A stretch of DNA of 64,000 nt from Geomicrobium sp. JCM 19038. GTDB taxonomy: Bacteria > Bacillota > Bacilli > Bacillales > Marinococcaceae. The position numbers and the translations under genes are program-made. Shown here in pieces: positions 1 through 10,150 of this stretch. The stretch is taken from the NCBI RefSeq assembly GCF_000698125.1, contig NZ_BAXA01000002.1, positions 1 to 64,000 on the forward strand, given 5' to 3'. The first letter of the stretch is position 1, and the number at the start of each line of letters is the position of its first letter. The notes under the pieces were generated by a model. The model did no database searches. It had not been told where the DNA came from and was given only the letters and a program-made list of their open reading frames with translations.

Positions 1-31
1 CTGTTGCTGTCGTTGTGACAGCGACTTTATT

Positions 32-60
32 ATCTTATCATCTCTTGCCGTCCGCGTCAA
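32..60 (-). promoter_or_regulatory. rRNA-operon type promoter P2
   Basis: On the minus strand a -35 TTGACG (55-60) and a -10 TAAGAT (32-37) are separated by 17 bases and followed by AATAAAGTCGC, a start region typical of Bacillus rrn promoters. It points off the left edge. In B. subtilis an rRNA operon lies next to bofA in this orientation, so the 16S gene probably begins just outside the window. That last step is inference. Confidence 0.72.
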
Positions 61-127
61 TAACTTTTTTTAAAAAGTTTTCGTTGTGATCGTTTGTGTT
101 TCGCGATCTCTTGCGGCGACTCTTAGT

Positions 128-156
128 ATATTATCAGGGTTCTATTAGACTGTCAA
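128..156 (-). promoter_or_regulatory. rRNA-operon type promoter P1
   Basis: A perfect -35 TTGACA (151-156, minus strand) is followed after 17 bases by TAATAT (128-133); TATACT at 125-130 is an alternative -10 with a long spacer. It lies about 95 bases upstream of the second promoter, the tandem P1/P2 spacing seen at Bacillus rrn operons. Confidence 0.6.
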
Positions 157-179
157 CAAATCTAGTAATATTTTTTAAA

Positions 180-217
180 AATATTTCGTGCTCCTATTTT
201 TAAAATGGAAGCACGAA
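180..217 (-). terminator. bofA 3' hairpin
   Basis: Perfect 8-bp arms (210-217 and 185-192) overlap the end of bofA and are followed on the minus strand by an A/T-rich tract with runs of T. It would end the dnaX-bofA transcript before the rRNA promoters. The T tract is interrupted, so efficiency is uncertain. Confidence 0.5.
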
Positions 218-469
218 AAAATGAACGGCAAAAAGCATTAGAACTCCTGGTATACCAAGGAATCCAGCGATAGAGGCTGTGAACAAGTTGATAGGCATGT
301 GAATGCCAGCTAAGTTTCCGAATAAGTTTATAAGAAACAAAGCAACTGCCCCTAATACCAATCGGATCGCTCCATTACCAATCCATTTCACTGGTTTTAA
401 CGAGACTCCTACAAACATTAATATAAAAACTGCCACTCCAATAATCGATACAAGTACAATGGGTTCCAT
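200..469 (-). CDS. bofA: Pro-sigma-K processing inhibitor BofA
   Basis: An 89-residue protein, close to the 87 of B. subtilis BofA, made almost entirely of hydrophobic segments with a short glycine-rich C-terminal part ending FFVLPF. BofA is a membrane protein of the mother cell that holds the sigma-K protease SpoIVFB inactive until the forespore signal arrives. The ATG at 469 follows an AGAGGGGAT ribosome site. It is the last gene of the dnaX-ebfC-recR-yaaL-bofA series, as in B. subtilis, which supports the call and shows that the organism belongs to an endospore-forming lineage. Confidence 0.9.
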   Translation of the reverse strand: MEPIVLVSIIGVAVFILMFVGVSLKPVKWIGNGAIRLVLGAVALFLINLFGNLAGIHMPINLFTASIAGFLGIPGVLMLFAVHFFVLPF

Positions 470-573
470 CTTTATATCCCCTCTTTCTTTCTAGTTTTCA
501 CCATTGTATGCTTGTACTCGTTTAGACTTTCCTTGTTTCTAATAAAAAAGAAGAACCTTGGAATCGGCTCTTC

Positions 574-771
574 TTACGTCATTCTTCTCGCTTCTTTTAA
601 ATATAAACGATACTTCGTTTCTTCTACTTTCACATACGTGAGTGCTTCATGACTTGGATCGATACTTTTCTCAATATGTTTCTTCTGTCTATGAAGTTTT
701 TCTTTTTGTTGTTCAAGTAAATGGTAGATTCGTGCTTTTTCTCGTTTATAAACCTTTTTCTTTTGCTTCAA
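574..771 (-). CDS. yaaL: YaaL family protein (DUF2508)
   Basis: A 65-residue, strongly basic and charged protein, predicted to be mostly helical, with the shape of the DUF2508/YaaL family found between recR and bofA in bacilli. The function is unknown. The start is a TTG (769-771) overlapping the recR stop, with GGAAGGA about 11 bases upstream, so translation is probably coupled to recR. It is slightly shorter than B. subtilis YaaL. Confidence 0.82.
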   Translation of the reverse strand: MKQKKKVYKREKARIYHLLEQQKEKLHRQKKHIEKSIDPSHEALTYVKVEETKYRLYLKEARRMT

Positions 772-1364
772 AGTTCTCGACGTCCTTCCACTGCTCTAGA
801 CAGTGTCACTTCATCTGCATACTCTAAATCTCCACCGACAGGTAAGCCATGCGCAAGTCTTGTTACACGTATTCCTGTTGGTTTAATCATTCTTGATAAA
901 TACATCGCTGTTGCTTCTCCTTCTATTGAAGGGTTTGTGGCAACCATAACTTCTTTAATCGTATCATCTTGCAGACGCTTAATTAATTCTGCCATGCGTA
1001 TATCTTCAGGCCCAATACCATCCATTGGTGAAATGGCTCCATGTAAAACGTGGTATTGACCACGATACTCTTGCATTTTCTCAAGAGCCATCACATCTTT
1101 AGAGTCTTCGACAACACAGATGACTGAACGATCCCGCTGACTATCATCACAAATCAAGCAAGGGTCTTTATCTGTAATATAGTAACAAACAGAACAATGC
1201 GTGAGATCTCGCTTTGCATTGACGAGCGCCTTTGCAAATTCAAGAACATCGTCTTCTTTCATATTCAAAACATGAAACGCCAAGCGACTCGCCGTTTTCG
1301 GACCAATGCCTGGCAATTTCATAAATCCTTCGATTAACTTAGAAATCGGTGCAGGGTATTGCAC
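768..1364 (-). CDS. recR: Recombination mediator protein RecR
   Basis: A 198-residue full-length RecR. It has an N-terminal helix-hairpin-helix ([15 protein letters not shown]), a four-cysteine zinc site (C57-x2-C60 and the CLIC pair), and a Toprim domain with VVED and the [12 protein letters not shown] segment near the C-terminus. RecR acts with RecF and RecO to load RecA on gapped DNA. The start is GTG at 1364, set by AGGAGG at 1374-1379. It sits directly after ebfC and overlaps yaaL by four bases, the usual Bacillus order. Confidence 0.96.
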   Translation of the reverse strand: MQYPAPISKLIEGFMKLPGIGPKTASRLAFHVLNMKEDDVLEFAKALVNAKRDLTHCSVCYYITDKDPCLICDDSQRDRSVICVVEDSKDVMALEKMQEYRGQYHVLHGAISPMDGIGPEDIRMAELIKRLQDDTIKEVMVATNPSIEGEATAMYLSRMIKPTGIRVTRLAHGLPVGGDLEYADEVTLSRAVEGRREL

Positions 1365-1377
1365 GAATTCATTCCTC

Positions 1378-1689
1378 CTACATTAGGCCAGGAATATTCA
1401 TTCCCTTCGTGAACTTACCTAAATCTTCCTCAACAAGCTTGTCTACTTGTTGCAAAGCGTCATTTGTTGCAGCAAGTACGAGGTCTTGTAGCATTTCTAC
1501 GTCTTCAGGATCGACAACTTCCTCATCCATGATAACTTCCAAGATACGCTTATCCCCAGAAGCAACAACTTTAACAGCCCCGCCTCCAGCTGTTGCTTCA
1601 ACAGTCTTTTCTTTTAGTTTCTCTTGCGCCTCAGCCATTTGCTTTTGCATTTTTTGCATTTGCTTCATCATGTTACCCATGTTTTTCAT
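1378..1689 (-). CDS. ebfC: Nucleoid-associated protein YbaB/EbfC family
   Basis: 103 residues. The methionine- and glutamine-rich N-terminal helix ([18 protein letters not shown]) and the central beta region with GGGAVKV are typical of the dimeric YbaB/EbfC DNA-binding family. The ATG at 1689 is chosen because GGAGG precedes it; an upstream in-frame extension lies inside the dnaX 3' end and lacks a ribosome site. It lies between dnaX and recR, as in most bacteria. Known members coat the nucleoid and affect gene expression; the precise role in bacilli is unclear. Confidence 0.93.
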   Translation of the reverse strand: MKNMGNMMKQMQKMQKQMAEAQEKLKEKTVEATAGGGAVKVVASGDKRILEVIMDEEVVDPEDVEMLQDLVLAATNDALQQVDKLVEEDLGKFTKGMNIPGLM

Positions 1690-1702
1690 CGTAAAATCCT
1701 CC

Positions 1703-3434
1703 TTAAGAATTGGACGGCGAGTCGTCAATGACATGCACAAACTCTTCACCGACAAGTTTATGCGCCTCTGTAATTAGGCGATCTTCTTCCTCTTTCACTT
1801 CTGCTTGCTCTGTTTCTTGCGTCGAGTTCTGATCTTCATCAGATTGGTTAGATCTAAAGTTCGATTTGAGCTCTTCCCATTGATGATTTAAAAGCGTAAT
1901 AATTTGGTAGCTATGATCATTATTAGATGCAATAGCCCTTTCCGTCAATGTTCGAAATTTGTCATCGATCATTCCACGATGCATTTCATTTTGAAAAACG
2001 AGAATCATTGCATCTGTACTAGCAGCTACCGGCTTTGCATCATTGATCCACGCAGAAGCAGGAACACTTTCTTGCTTTATCGTGCGCAAGACATCTGCCA
2101 CTTGCTTTCAACTTTCGCTCGCTCTTCTTTTGATGCTTGTTGAAGCATTCGTGCGGCTTGTTTAACGGACGCCCCGTTTTGTGCCGTTGGCTGTGGCCTT
2201 CGTTTCGGAGGAGCTTTTTGATGTTGTTCTTCTCCAGAAGCTGCAGGTGATTGTGTTTTCACAGAATGAAGTTCTTTTTGCAACTGGGATAGTTGCTCTT
2301 TAAGTTGAGATACTTCACCTTGGTCAAACGCTGGTGCGGTTGTACTCCCGCCTGCTTTCGCTGCATGAATTAACGCCATCTCAAGAAAAATCTTCGGATG
2401 AGATGATCCTTTCATTTCACGTAACTCTCCGTGAAGACGTTCAATGCTATCATACACCATGTGCTCTCCACTCGCTCTGCCATCGATACAAATGCATCAT
2501 CAGCTTGAACACGATCTAATAGTGTATTAAGAGACGGTGCGGTTTTATAAAGCATTAAATCACGTAAATAGTAAATTAAGTCTTCCATAAAACGAAGAGG
2601 ATCTTTCCCCTCTCGAATTAATGCATCCGCAGCTTGAACAGCTTTTTCAGCATCTCCATCAATAATAGCCTCTACAGCGTCCGCCAAGAAACCTTGAGAT
2701 ACCGCTCCAGTAATTGCAAGCACATCTTCTGTACGAATCGTGTTATCTTCTGAAAATGATAATGCTTGATCAAGCAGACTCAATGCATCACGCATCCCGC
2801 CTTCTGCTACTCGAGAAATAAGGTGCAAAGCATCCTCTTCACATTCTGCTCCTACTTGTTCAAGAATGTAAGACATACGCTTGATTAATGTCTCCGGACC
2901 AATTCGCTTAAAATCAAATCGTTGTGTTCTTGAGATGATCGTCAACGGAATTTTATGAGATTCTGTTGTTGCTAAAATAAAGATCGCATGAGCTGGAGGC
3001 TCTTCGAGCGTTTTAAGTAATGCGTTAAATGCTCCTGTAGAGAGCATGTGAACCTCGTCAATAATATATACCTTATACTTTACATCTCGAGGTGCTGCGA
3101 TGACATTATCACGAATGTAGCGAATTTCATCTACACCATTGTTCGACGCTGCATCAATTTCTATTACGTCAACGACCGCTCCACTCTGGATCCCTTTGCA
3201 AGCATCACACGTATCACATGGCTCAGCAACCGGCGCATGCTCACAGTTCACAGCTTTCGCCATAATTTTTGCAGCGCTCGTTTTCCCCGTTCCTCTCGGA
3301 CCACTAAACAAGTAGGCGTGCGCTACCTTTTGTTGGATGAGGGCGTTTTGCAATGTTTTCGTGATGTGATTTTGACCCGCGACATCTTCAAGTCGCTTCG
3401 GTCTCCAAACGCGATATAATGCTTGATAGCTCAT
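1703..3434 (-). CDS. dnaX: DNA polymerase III subunits gamma/tau (two frameshifts)
   Basis: This is the clamp-loader ATPase. The first 325 residues read cleanly: Walker A GPRGTGKT near residue 45, a zinc module with four cysteines (C64, C73, C76, C79), DEVH Walker B, and the SRC-like SRTQRFDFK segment. The frame then breaks near 2461 and again near 2098. Adding one base at each point gives a continuous protein of about 577 residues ending in the tau-type C-terminal region. At 2098 the missing base is in a G run (minus strand), so sequencing loss is the likely cause. ATG 3434 follows AAGGAGGGGG. The gene is essential in bacteria, which also argues against real inactivation. Confidence 0.93.
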
Positions 3435-3510
3435 AGCTTCTGCCCCCTCCTTTCCAGTCCTTTGACGCTTTGTTTCTATTATACTGTTTTAAAGTGTCTT
3501 TTTCAAAATG

Positions 3511-3538
3511 AAAAAAGCCCCTCTAGTAAAGAGAGACT
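3511..3538 (-). terminator. Rho-independent terminator of SRP RNA gene
   Basis: An 8-bp stem with G-U pairs (3531-3538 with 3516-3523) is followed on the minus strand by TTTTTT. It lies just downstream of the SRP RNA 3' end and before dnaX, which must therefore have its own promoter or depend on read-through. Confidence 0.75.
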
Positions 3539-3554
3539 TCAATAGCTATGTTAT

Positions 3555-3828
3555 GTAACCGCGCACCTTCCGTCGATCTATGCACCACAAGCGTTACCTA
3601 AGCAGTTGGCTCGATTCAGGCAACTCCACGGCACACGAAAGGTCATGCTTACTGCTGCTTCCTTCCGGACCTGACAGGGTTCACATGTTTCCGTTGCGTA
3701 GAACCCAAACGTCAACACTACTTACAAAGGGCAGACCTCGCAGCGCATAAACCTCGGGAAGGGATTCAGTCTTGCTATAGCGGATTGCAAGTACAGGGCA
3801 CCGCTAATTCCCCACCTAGCACGGCATG
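3555..3828 (-). ncRNA. ffs: Signal recognition particle RNA, large Bacillus type (scr)
   Basis: The minus strand carries the universal SRP tetraloop region (GTCAGGTCCGGAAGGAAGCA, about 3652-3671). The 5' part (TGCCGTGCTAGG, then GCGGTGCCCTGTA) and 3' part (CGACGGAAGGTGCGCGGTT) match the Alu-domain ends of the roughly 271-nt Bacillus scRNA. The RNA forms SRP with Ffh and targets membrane and secreted proteins. Position between tadA and dnaX is as in B. subtilis. The ends are estimated from the terminal pairing to within a few bases. Confidence 0.93.
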
Positions 3829-3850
3829 TTAAAGTATATCTGATCAGTTA

Positions 3851-4410
<560 letters not shown>

Positions 4411-4419
4411 TTAAAAATA

Positions 4420-4512
4420 TGGCGGAGGAGGAGGGATTCGAACCCCCGCGGGGCGTTAACCCCCTGGCGGTTTTCAAGACCGCTCCCTTCAGCCGGACTT
4501 GGGTACTCCTCC
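4420..4512 (-). tRNA. tRNA-Ser (anticodon UGA)
   Basis: A 93-nt class II tRNA with a long variable arm. The acceptor stem GGAGGAG pairs with CTCCTCC, CCA is encoded at 4420-4422, the T-arm GGTTCGAATCC is present, and the anticodon loop CTTGAAAA gives anticodon TGA, reading UCN codons. Single gene with its own terminator. Confidence 0.96.
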
Positions 4513-4657
4513 GTGTGTGATACAACGTGTCCGACAAAAATTATAGTATCACGGACAGATAGAGAAATGCAATAGTTTTTAAGAATTTCTTTTGAAAAAC
4601 TTTTTCTACTGCACATAACATCTCTGTTCTGCCCATTTTACCATAACGATATACTTC

Positions 4658-5041
4658 TTACTTAATTGTATGTGCAGGTTCAGTACCTGTTAGCTCAATA
4701 ATCTTGTTTGATTCATCTAGTATAGCCACTTTTGGTTGATAACCTTTACATTCGGTTTGTTCAATCATTGTATACCCAATAACAATAATAACATCTCCAG
4801 GTTGAACAAGTCTTGCAGCAGCCCCATTTAAACAGAACACACCACTCCCGCGCTCACCAGCTATAATATACGTTTCTAGTCGCTCACCATTGTTATTGTT
4901 CACGACTTGTACTTTTTCATTTTCGACAAGATCAACGGCATCAAGTAAATCTTCATCGATTGTAATGCTGCCAACATAGTGCAGATTCGCTTCCGTAACG
5001 GTCGCTTTATGCAATTTGGCCTTCATCATATAACGGTACAT
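4658..5041 (-). CDS. panD: Aspartate 1-decarboxylase
   Basis: 127 residues, the standard length. PanD makes beta-alanine from aspartate for pantothenate and CoA synthesis. It is a pyruvoyl enzyme that cleaves itself at Gly24-Ser25, visible here as HYVGSITID. The NGAAARL segment that shapes the active site is also present. ATG 5041 is chosen for the AAAGGAG upstream; a 27-residue extension further upstream lacks support. It stands alone, whereas in B. subtilis panD is in the panBCD operon. Confidence 0.94.
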   Translation of the reverse strand: MYRYMMKAKLHKATVTEANLHYVGSITIDEDLLDAVDLVENEKVQVVNNNNGERLETYIIAGERGSGVFCLNGAAARLVQPGDVIIVIGYTMIEQTECKGYQPKVAILDESNKIIELTGTEPAHTIK

Positions 5042-5209
5042 CGCTTGCTCCTTTGAACGGTTTTCTCCATCATTAATGGTCCAAGTTAAATGTTTTTGGC
5101 CAAAGAAAAAACAATTCTTCACTAAAAGTACAACTCCTACTAAGGATGTTGTCTAAGCCTAGTATACATAACTGATCACACAGTTGTCATAAACGACTCG
5201 CATTTACAT

Positions 5210-5234
5210 GTTTATAACTTCATTACGCGGGAAC
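5210..5234 (+). promoter_or_regulatory. Possible sigma-B type promoter
   Basis: GTTTAT (5210-5215), 13 bases, then GGGAAC (5229-5234) resembles the sigma-B consensus GTTTAA-N12-15-GGGTAT with three mismatches over both boxes. It lies 35 bases before the stress-type gene. The suggestion rests partly on what the gene looks like. Confidence 0.3.
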
Positions 5235-5268
5235 TATAGCACTATAATTAAAGAAAGGGGCTCATAAA

Positions 5269-5790
5269 ATGGCCAAGAAAGACCTTGAGAATCAGTCGTT
5301 ACTGTTTGTTAAATTCCCAGAACAAAGTCAAGCATATGAGGCACTATCTGAGCTAAAAAAGCGTTCCCAAGGCCCAGAACATCGCATTGTACAAGCTGCT
5401 GTCGTTGAAAAGAGCATTAATGACGATATGGTCTATAAAGATGGATTTACGACAGAACAAGAACATAGCAACGACTGGTTTAAAGGCGGAATGATCGGTG
5501 CCGTTGTTGGAATTCTAGGTGGCCCTTTTGGGGTTCTACTAGGTGGTGGAATCGGATCACTCATCGGTGCTGTTGTTACAGGAGACAAAATCAATGATCA
5601 AAGTAAAATCATTGATGGGAAATTAGATAGCATTGAAGCAGAAAATCCATTTATTATCGCTCTCATCGATGAAAATGATCAACGCTCATTAGATCAGACC
5701 TTTTATGAGATTGACGAACGAATCGTGATTCGTCGTAGCAAAGCTGAAGACGTTGCGAATGAAATTGCAGAGTCAGAAAGTAAGACATAA
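5269..5790 (+). CDS. DUF1269-like stress/membrane-associated protein
   Basis: 173 residues. The N-terminal half is a soluble alpha/beta region (LLFVKFPEQSQAYEALSELK). It is followed by a glycine-rich hydrophobic hairpin (about residues 73-104: GGMIGAVVGILGGPFG and GGGIGSLIGAVVTG) and an acidic C-terminal domain. This layout is that of DUF1269 and general-stress proteins of the 17M kind. No enzyme motif is visible and the function is unknown. AAAGGGG precedes the ATG. It is transcribed against the surrounding minus-strand genes and may have a sigma-B type promoter. Confidence 0.7.
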   Translation: MAKKDLENQSLLFVKFPEQSQAYEALSELKKRSQGPEHRIVQAAVVEKSINDDMVYKDGFTTEQEHSNDWFKGGMIGAVVGILGGPFGVLLGGGIGSLIGAVVTGDKINDQSKIIDGKLDSIEAENPFIIALIDENDQRSLDQTFYEIDERIVIRRSKAEDVANEIAESESKT

Positions 5791-5814
5791 CACATTTGTG
5801 TTATGTCTTACTTT
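5777..5814 (+). terminator. Long perfect palindrome ending the DUF1269-like gene
   Basis: Two perfect 18-base arms (5777-5794 and 5797-5814) with a 2-base gap include the stop codon. There is only a three-T tail on the plus strand and AAA on the other side. Transcription termination or mRNA 3' protection is the simplest reading. Confidence 0.6.
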
Positions 5815-5924
5815 ACATCGACTATAACTAACAAGCATATTGTTCATTCCAAATATGTATTTCCGTTATTGAATAACAGACGATACACTAAAGGTACATA
5901 CTTGAAGCTAAAGGAGAGGAAATT

Positions 5925-8092
5925 ATGACGTACAAAGTAGTCGGAAATATAAAAATAGACGATCAACTTTACCGATTTGTAAATGAAGACGTAATTCCCG
6001 GAACTGGAATGACTGCTGAATACTTTTGGCAACAATACGATCTTTTACTCAGTGAGTACCAAGCTGAAAACAAAAGCTTACTGCAAGAGCGAGAAACATT
6101 ACAACAGAAGATAAACGACTGGCACAAACAAAACTCCGGTAAAGAGCACTCCAGTGAATACGTCAATTTCCTTAAAGACATTGGCTACCTTGAAGAGCTA
6201 ACTGCTCCTATTGAAATTACAACTAAAAATGTCGACACGGAAATTACAAACCAAGCTGGGCCACAGCTAGTCGTCCCTGTTAACAACGCTCGTTATGCGT
6301 TAAATGCTGCCAACGCTCGTTTTGGAAGCTTATATGATGCTCTTTATGGAAGCGATATTATCTCGGAAGAAAATGGGGCTACTCAAGGTTCTTCATATAA
6401 TCCTGTACGAGGCGAGAAAGTCGTTGATTACGCAAAGTCATTCCTCGATCAAGCACTGCCTTTGCAAGATGGAAGCCATAAAGACGTTACATCTTACAGC
6501 ATTTTAGAACAACAAGTCGTTGCTACGACGGCATCAAAACAAGTCCCGTTAAAGACACCATCACAGTTCATTGGGTTCAATGGAACAGAAGAAGACCCTT
6601 CTTCTCTATTATTCCTTAATAACAACAATCATCTTGAGCTTCAAATCGATCGAAATCATCCAATCGGAAAATCTGATTTATCTGGACTTAAAGATGTTAT
6701 TTTGGAATCGGCAATTACGACGATTATCGACTGCGAAGATTCTGTAACCGCTGTAGATGCAGAAGATAAAGTACTCGTTTACCGCAACTGGCTCGGTCTA
6801 ATGAAAGGTACTTTAGAGACGACATTTGAGAAAGACGGGAAATCGATCACTCGTAAGTTAAACAATGATCGGAATTATACGAGTCCAAATGGCGCAACGC
6901 TTTCATTGCACGGTCGTTCCTTATTATTTATTAGAAACGTCGGTCACCTCATGACAACTGACGCAATTTTAGATGAACATGACAATGAAACACCTGAAGG
7001 CATCATGGACGGAATGATTACGAGCCTTATTGCGCTCCATGATCTCAAAAAAACAAACGCTTTCCAAAACTCCAGAACTGGTTCGGTTTATATCGTAAAG
7101 CCGAAAATGCACGGATCAAAAGAAGTTGCCTTTACGAATAGCCTCTTTAATCGTATCGAAGATATTCTAAACTTAGATCGCTACACACTTAAAGTAGGGA
7201 TTATGGATGAAGAACGTCGAACATCTTTGAATCTAAAAGCTTGTATTCAAGCTGCTAAAGAACGAACGGTCTTTATTAACACAGGTTTCCTAGATCGTAC
7301 TGGAGATGAGATTCATACGTCGATGGAAGCAGGAGCTGTCATTCCAAAAGCCGCAATGAAAGGAAGCACATGGTTAAACTCGTATGAGAAATCAAACGTG
7401 CAACACGGGTTAAATAGTGGTTTCCAAGGAAAGGCCCAAATCGGCAAAGGAATGTGGCAATGCCCAACCTAATGAACGCGATGATCGAACAAAAAGGCGG
7501 TCAACTACGCGCAGGCGCAAATACAGCTTGGGTTCCTTCCCCTACTGCAGCTACGTTGCATGCGATGCATTACCATCAAATTGACGTTCAATCCATTCAA
7601 GAAATATTACTAGATGACCATACCGATTATCTAGAAGACATTTTACAAATCCCAACAACAAAAGAGACGTATAGCCAAGAAAACATTCAACAAGAACTGA
7701 ACAACAACGCACAAGGTATTCTCGGTTATGTCGTCCGTTGGGTTGAACACGGTGTTGGCTGTTCTACTGTTCCAGACATTAATAATGTCGGTTTAATGGA
7801 AGACCGTGCGACACTTCGTATCTCTAGTCAGCACATGTGCAACTGGCTTTATCACGGCTTAACAAATGAAGAACAAGTAATGGAGACGATGAAGCGGATG
7901 GCCAAAGTCGTTGATGAACAAAATGCCGACGATCCAGCATACCGTAATATGGCACCAAACTTCGAAGACTCTGTTGCATTCCAGGCTGCATGTGATCTCG
8001 TCTTCAAAGGAAAAGAACAACCGAGCGGCTACACGGAACCAATTCTTCATCAACGAAGAAAAGAGGCCAAACAAAAATTAGCCGTCAAATAA
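5925..8092 (+). CDS. glcB: Malate synthase G (frameshifted)
   Basis: Condenses glyoxylate with acetyl-CoA to malate (glyoxylate cycle). The length, about 722 residues once rejoined, and the motifs [27 protein letters not shown] and YIVKPKMHG, plus the C-terminal segment with the catalytic aspartate ([11 protein letters not shown]-like, here [14 protein letters not shown]), identify the G isoform rather than the shorter AceB. The frame breaks near 7455 in ATGTGGCAATG; restoring one G gives [15 protein letters not shown] and joins both halves. AAAGGAGAGG precedes ATG 5925. No isocitrate lyase is in the window, so it may serve glycolate or glyoxylate use. Confidence 0.94.
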
Positions 8093-8094
8093 CA

Positions 8095-8130
8095 AAAACC
8101 CGTAACTAGTAGAGTTAGTTACGGGTTTTT
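8095..8130 (+). terminator. Terminator of glcB
   Basis: AAAAACCCGTAACTA pairs with TTAGTTACGGGTTTTT, giving a strong stem directly after the stop codon with a T run. Confidence 0.88.
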
Positions 8131-8151
8131 ATTTAGGGATTTAACCATATA

Positions 8152-8191
8152 AAAATCACTTACAACGCTTCTTTCAAAGCATTGTAAGTGA
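8152..8191 (-). terminator. Terminator of the app operon
   Basis: A 15-base inverted repeat with one mismatch (8177-8191 with 8157-8171) is followed by TTTTT on the minus strand. It lies 10 bases past the appC stop. Confidence 0.85.
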
Positions 8192-8201
8192 AAGATGGTG
8201 T

Positions 8202-9122
8202 TTATTTCTCAACAACACGAGGGTCTAGTGCATCTCGCAAACCGTCTCCAACAAAGTTAAAACTAAGAACGGTAAGGAAGATCATAAGACCAGGGAAAAG
8301 CGGGTACCACCATGCCGTTTGGAAAATCGTCAAGTTTTGTGCTGCAGTTAACATATTCCCCCACGTAGCCGTTGGTGGACTGATTCCAATACCAAGGAAA
8401 CTTAGCGTTGATTCAGCAATAATAAATTGCCCTACAGCTAATGTCGCCGCAACAATTAATGGCCCAATGGCATTTGGCATGATGTGATTAAAAATGATGC
8501 GCCATTTCGAGATGCCTAGCGTTCTTGCAGCTAGTACGAATTCTCGTTTTTTAAGAGATAGCATTTCACCACGAATTAACCTTGCCGTACTCATCCACCC
8601 TAATACGGCAAAAGAGACAATCAGCCAAAAAGGGCTTGGACGGAACAATGCTACTAACGTAATCATAAGAAAGATATTCGGAAACGAAAATAGAATATCT
8701 ACAATTCTCATGATAATGCTATCAATAATACCACCAAAATAACCAGCAATCGCCCCCATCGTTGCGCCAATAAATGTTGCACTTGCCATTGCAGCAAAAC
8801 CAACAAGTAAGGACATTTGTCCAGCATATAATAATCGACTAAGTAAATCTCGCCCTAATTGATCTGCCCCGAGCGGATATTCAGCACTTGGTTCATGTAG
8901 ACGAGCTACTAACGTTTGATAGTTTGGATCATGTGGCGCAAGTAATGGTGCAAATACTGCTGAACCGATAATGAGTAAGAGCATCACTAAGCCAAAGACC
9001 GCCAATTTATTTTGAAAAAACTTCACAACGAATATTCCAAGCATCGATCGATGTTTTCCGAGATTATCATGATTATTATTAGGGGTCATTGGTTCAGGTT
9101 TTCGATGTTGTAATTGGTCCAT
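8202..9122 (-). CDS. appC: Oligopeptide ABC transporter permease AppC-type
   Basis: 306 residues. An N-terminal transmembrane helix (residues about 31-54), the OppC N-terminal domain, and five further membrane segments. The ABC-contact loop EAA motif reads REFVLAARTLGISKWRIIFNHIMPN. It forms the membrane channel with the preceding AppB-type protein. ATG 9122 follows GGGAGG. Last gene of a D-F-A-B-C set, the B. subtilis app order (opp is A-B-C-D-F), so the app name is preferred; dpp-like function cannot be excluded. Confidence 0.88.
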   Translation of the reverse strand: MDQLQHRKPEPMTPNNNHDNLGKHRSMLGIFVVKFFQNKLAVFGLVMLLLIIGSAVFAPLLAPHDPNYQTLVARLHEPSAEYPLGADQLGRDLLSRLLYAGQMSLLVGFAAMASATFIGATMGAIAGYFGGIIDSIIMRIVDILFSFPNIFLMITLVALFRPSPFWLIVSFAVLGWMSTARLIRGEMLSLKKREFVLAARTLGISKWRIIFNHIMPNAIGPLIVAATLAVGQFIIAESTLSFLGIGISPPTATWGNMLTAAQNLTIFQTAWWYPLFPGLMIFLTVLSFNFVGDGLRDALDPRVVEK

Positions 9123-9127
9123 AGTCT

Positions 9128-10084
9128 TTAATCCTCCCTATACTCGATCCGTGGATCAACGATTGCATATAGAATGTCGGCAATAAGGTTACCGATAACA
9201 ACAAGAACGGCTGTTAACATCGTAATAATCATAATAACTGGATAATCTCGTTGGTTAACACTCGTCATAAATAAATCTCCTAATCCTGGCCATGAAAACA
9301 CGCTCTCTACGACAACAGATCCACCTATTAACGTCGGTAGCATAATTGCAATTAGCGTAATGAGTGGTAATAAGGCATTTCTAAGACCGTGCTTGAGTAT
9401 TACTTTACTTTCCTTAAACCCTTTCGCTCTCGCTGTACGAATATAATCTTGATTTTTCACTTCTAACATACTCGTTCTCGTATACCGTGTGAGTTGTGCT
9501 GTATCGGCAGTGGCCAAAACAAGTGCAGGTAAAAATAAGTGATGCAATCGGTCCATAATATCAAAATCTGCATTGAGTGTTTGTACACCACCCACAGGAA
9601 ACCACCCGAACTGAACACTTAAAAACATGATAAGCATTAAACCGATCCAAAAGTTCGGAACAGCTACTCCGGCAAATGAGACGAGTGTAATTGCATAATC
9701 AGTCTTTGTATATTGACGCACTGCTGAAATAATACCGATTGGTATTGCGATAACAATGGCTAATATCGTTGCCGCTGTCATCAAAATTAACGTATTCGGC
9801 AATCGTTCTAAAAGCATGTCGGAAACAGGTCGTTTCGTAATATAAGAATTACCGAAATCTCCTGTGACAACCCCGCTTATCCAACGGGCATATTGCACAG
9901 GTAAAGGTTCATTTAATCCCATAGCTTCGATTTGCGCCTCACGAGCCTCAGGTGGAACATTTGGATCAACGTCCAATACTGCCGGGCTCCCTGGTGCAAA
10001 TTGCATGAGTGCAAACGTGATAATTGAAATTGCAATGAGCAGTGGAATTGTAATTAATAGTCTTCTAATAATATATGTAGTCAT
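9128..10084 (-). CDS. appB: Oligopeptide ABC transporter permease AppB-type
   Basis: 318 residues, OppB/DppB family. The N-terminal helix MTTYIIRRLLITIPLLIAIS and the periplasm-facing segment APGSPA are typical. The EAA loop is DYIRTARAKGFKESKVILKHGLRNA, followed by the last two membrane helices. ATG 10084 follows AAAAGGAG. A terminator-like hairpin separates it from appA, so it is probably made in lower amounts than the binding protein. Confidence 0.9.
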   Translation of the reverse strand: MTTYIIRRLLITIPLLIAISIITFALMQFAPGSPAVLDVDPNVPPEAREAQIEAMGLNEPLPVQYARWISGVVTGDFGNSYITKRPVSDMLLERLPNTLILMTAATILAIVIAIPIGIISAVRQYTKTDYAITLVSFAGVAVPNFWIGLMLIMFLSVQFGWFPVGGVQTLNADFDIMDRLHHLFLPALVLATADTAQLTRYTRTSMLEVKNQDYIRTARAKGFKESKVILKHGLRNALLPLITLIAIMLPTLIGGSVVVESVFSWPGLGDLFMTSVNQRDYPVIMIITMLTAVLVVIGNLIADILYAIVDPRIEYRED

Positions 10085-10103
10085 GATTCAAATCTCCTTT
10101 TAT

Positions 10104-10137
10104 AAAAAAGTGAAGAGAGGCTTCCCCCTCTTCACTT
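10104..10137 (-). terminator. Intra-operon terminator between appA and appB
   Basis: AAGTGAAGAG (10128-10137, minus strand) pairs perfectly with CTCTTCACTT (10109-10118), followed by TTTTTT. Placed between a binding-protein gene and the permease genes it probably acts as a partial terminator or 3' stabiliser that raises binding-protein output. Confidence 0.75.
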
Positions 10138-10150
10138 CTTGAATGAAGAT

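Noticed and set aside
1703-2470. Programmed frameshift in dnaX making gamma and tau
   Set aside because: No A6G-type slippery run or following stem is at the break points, there are two breaks, and many other genes show the same kind of loss.
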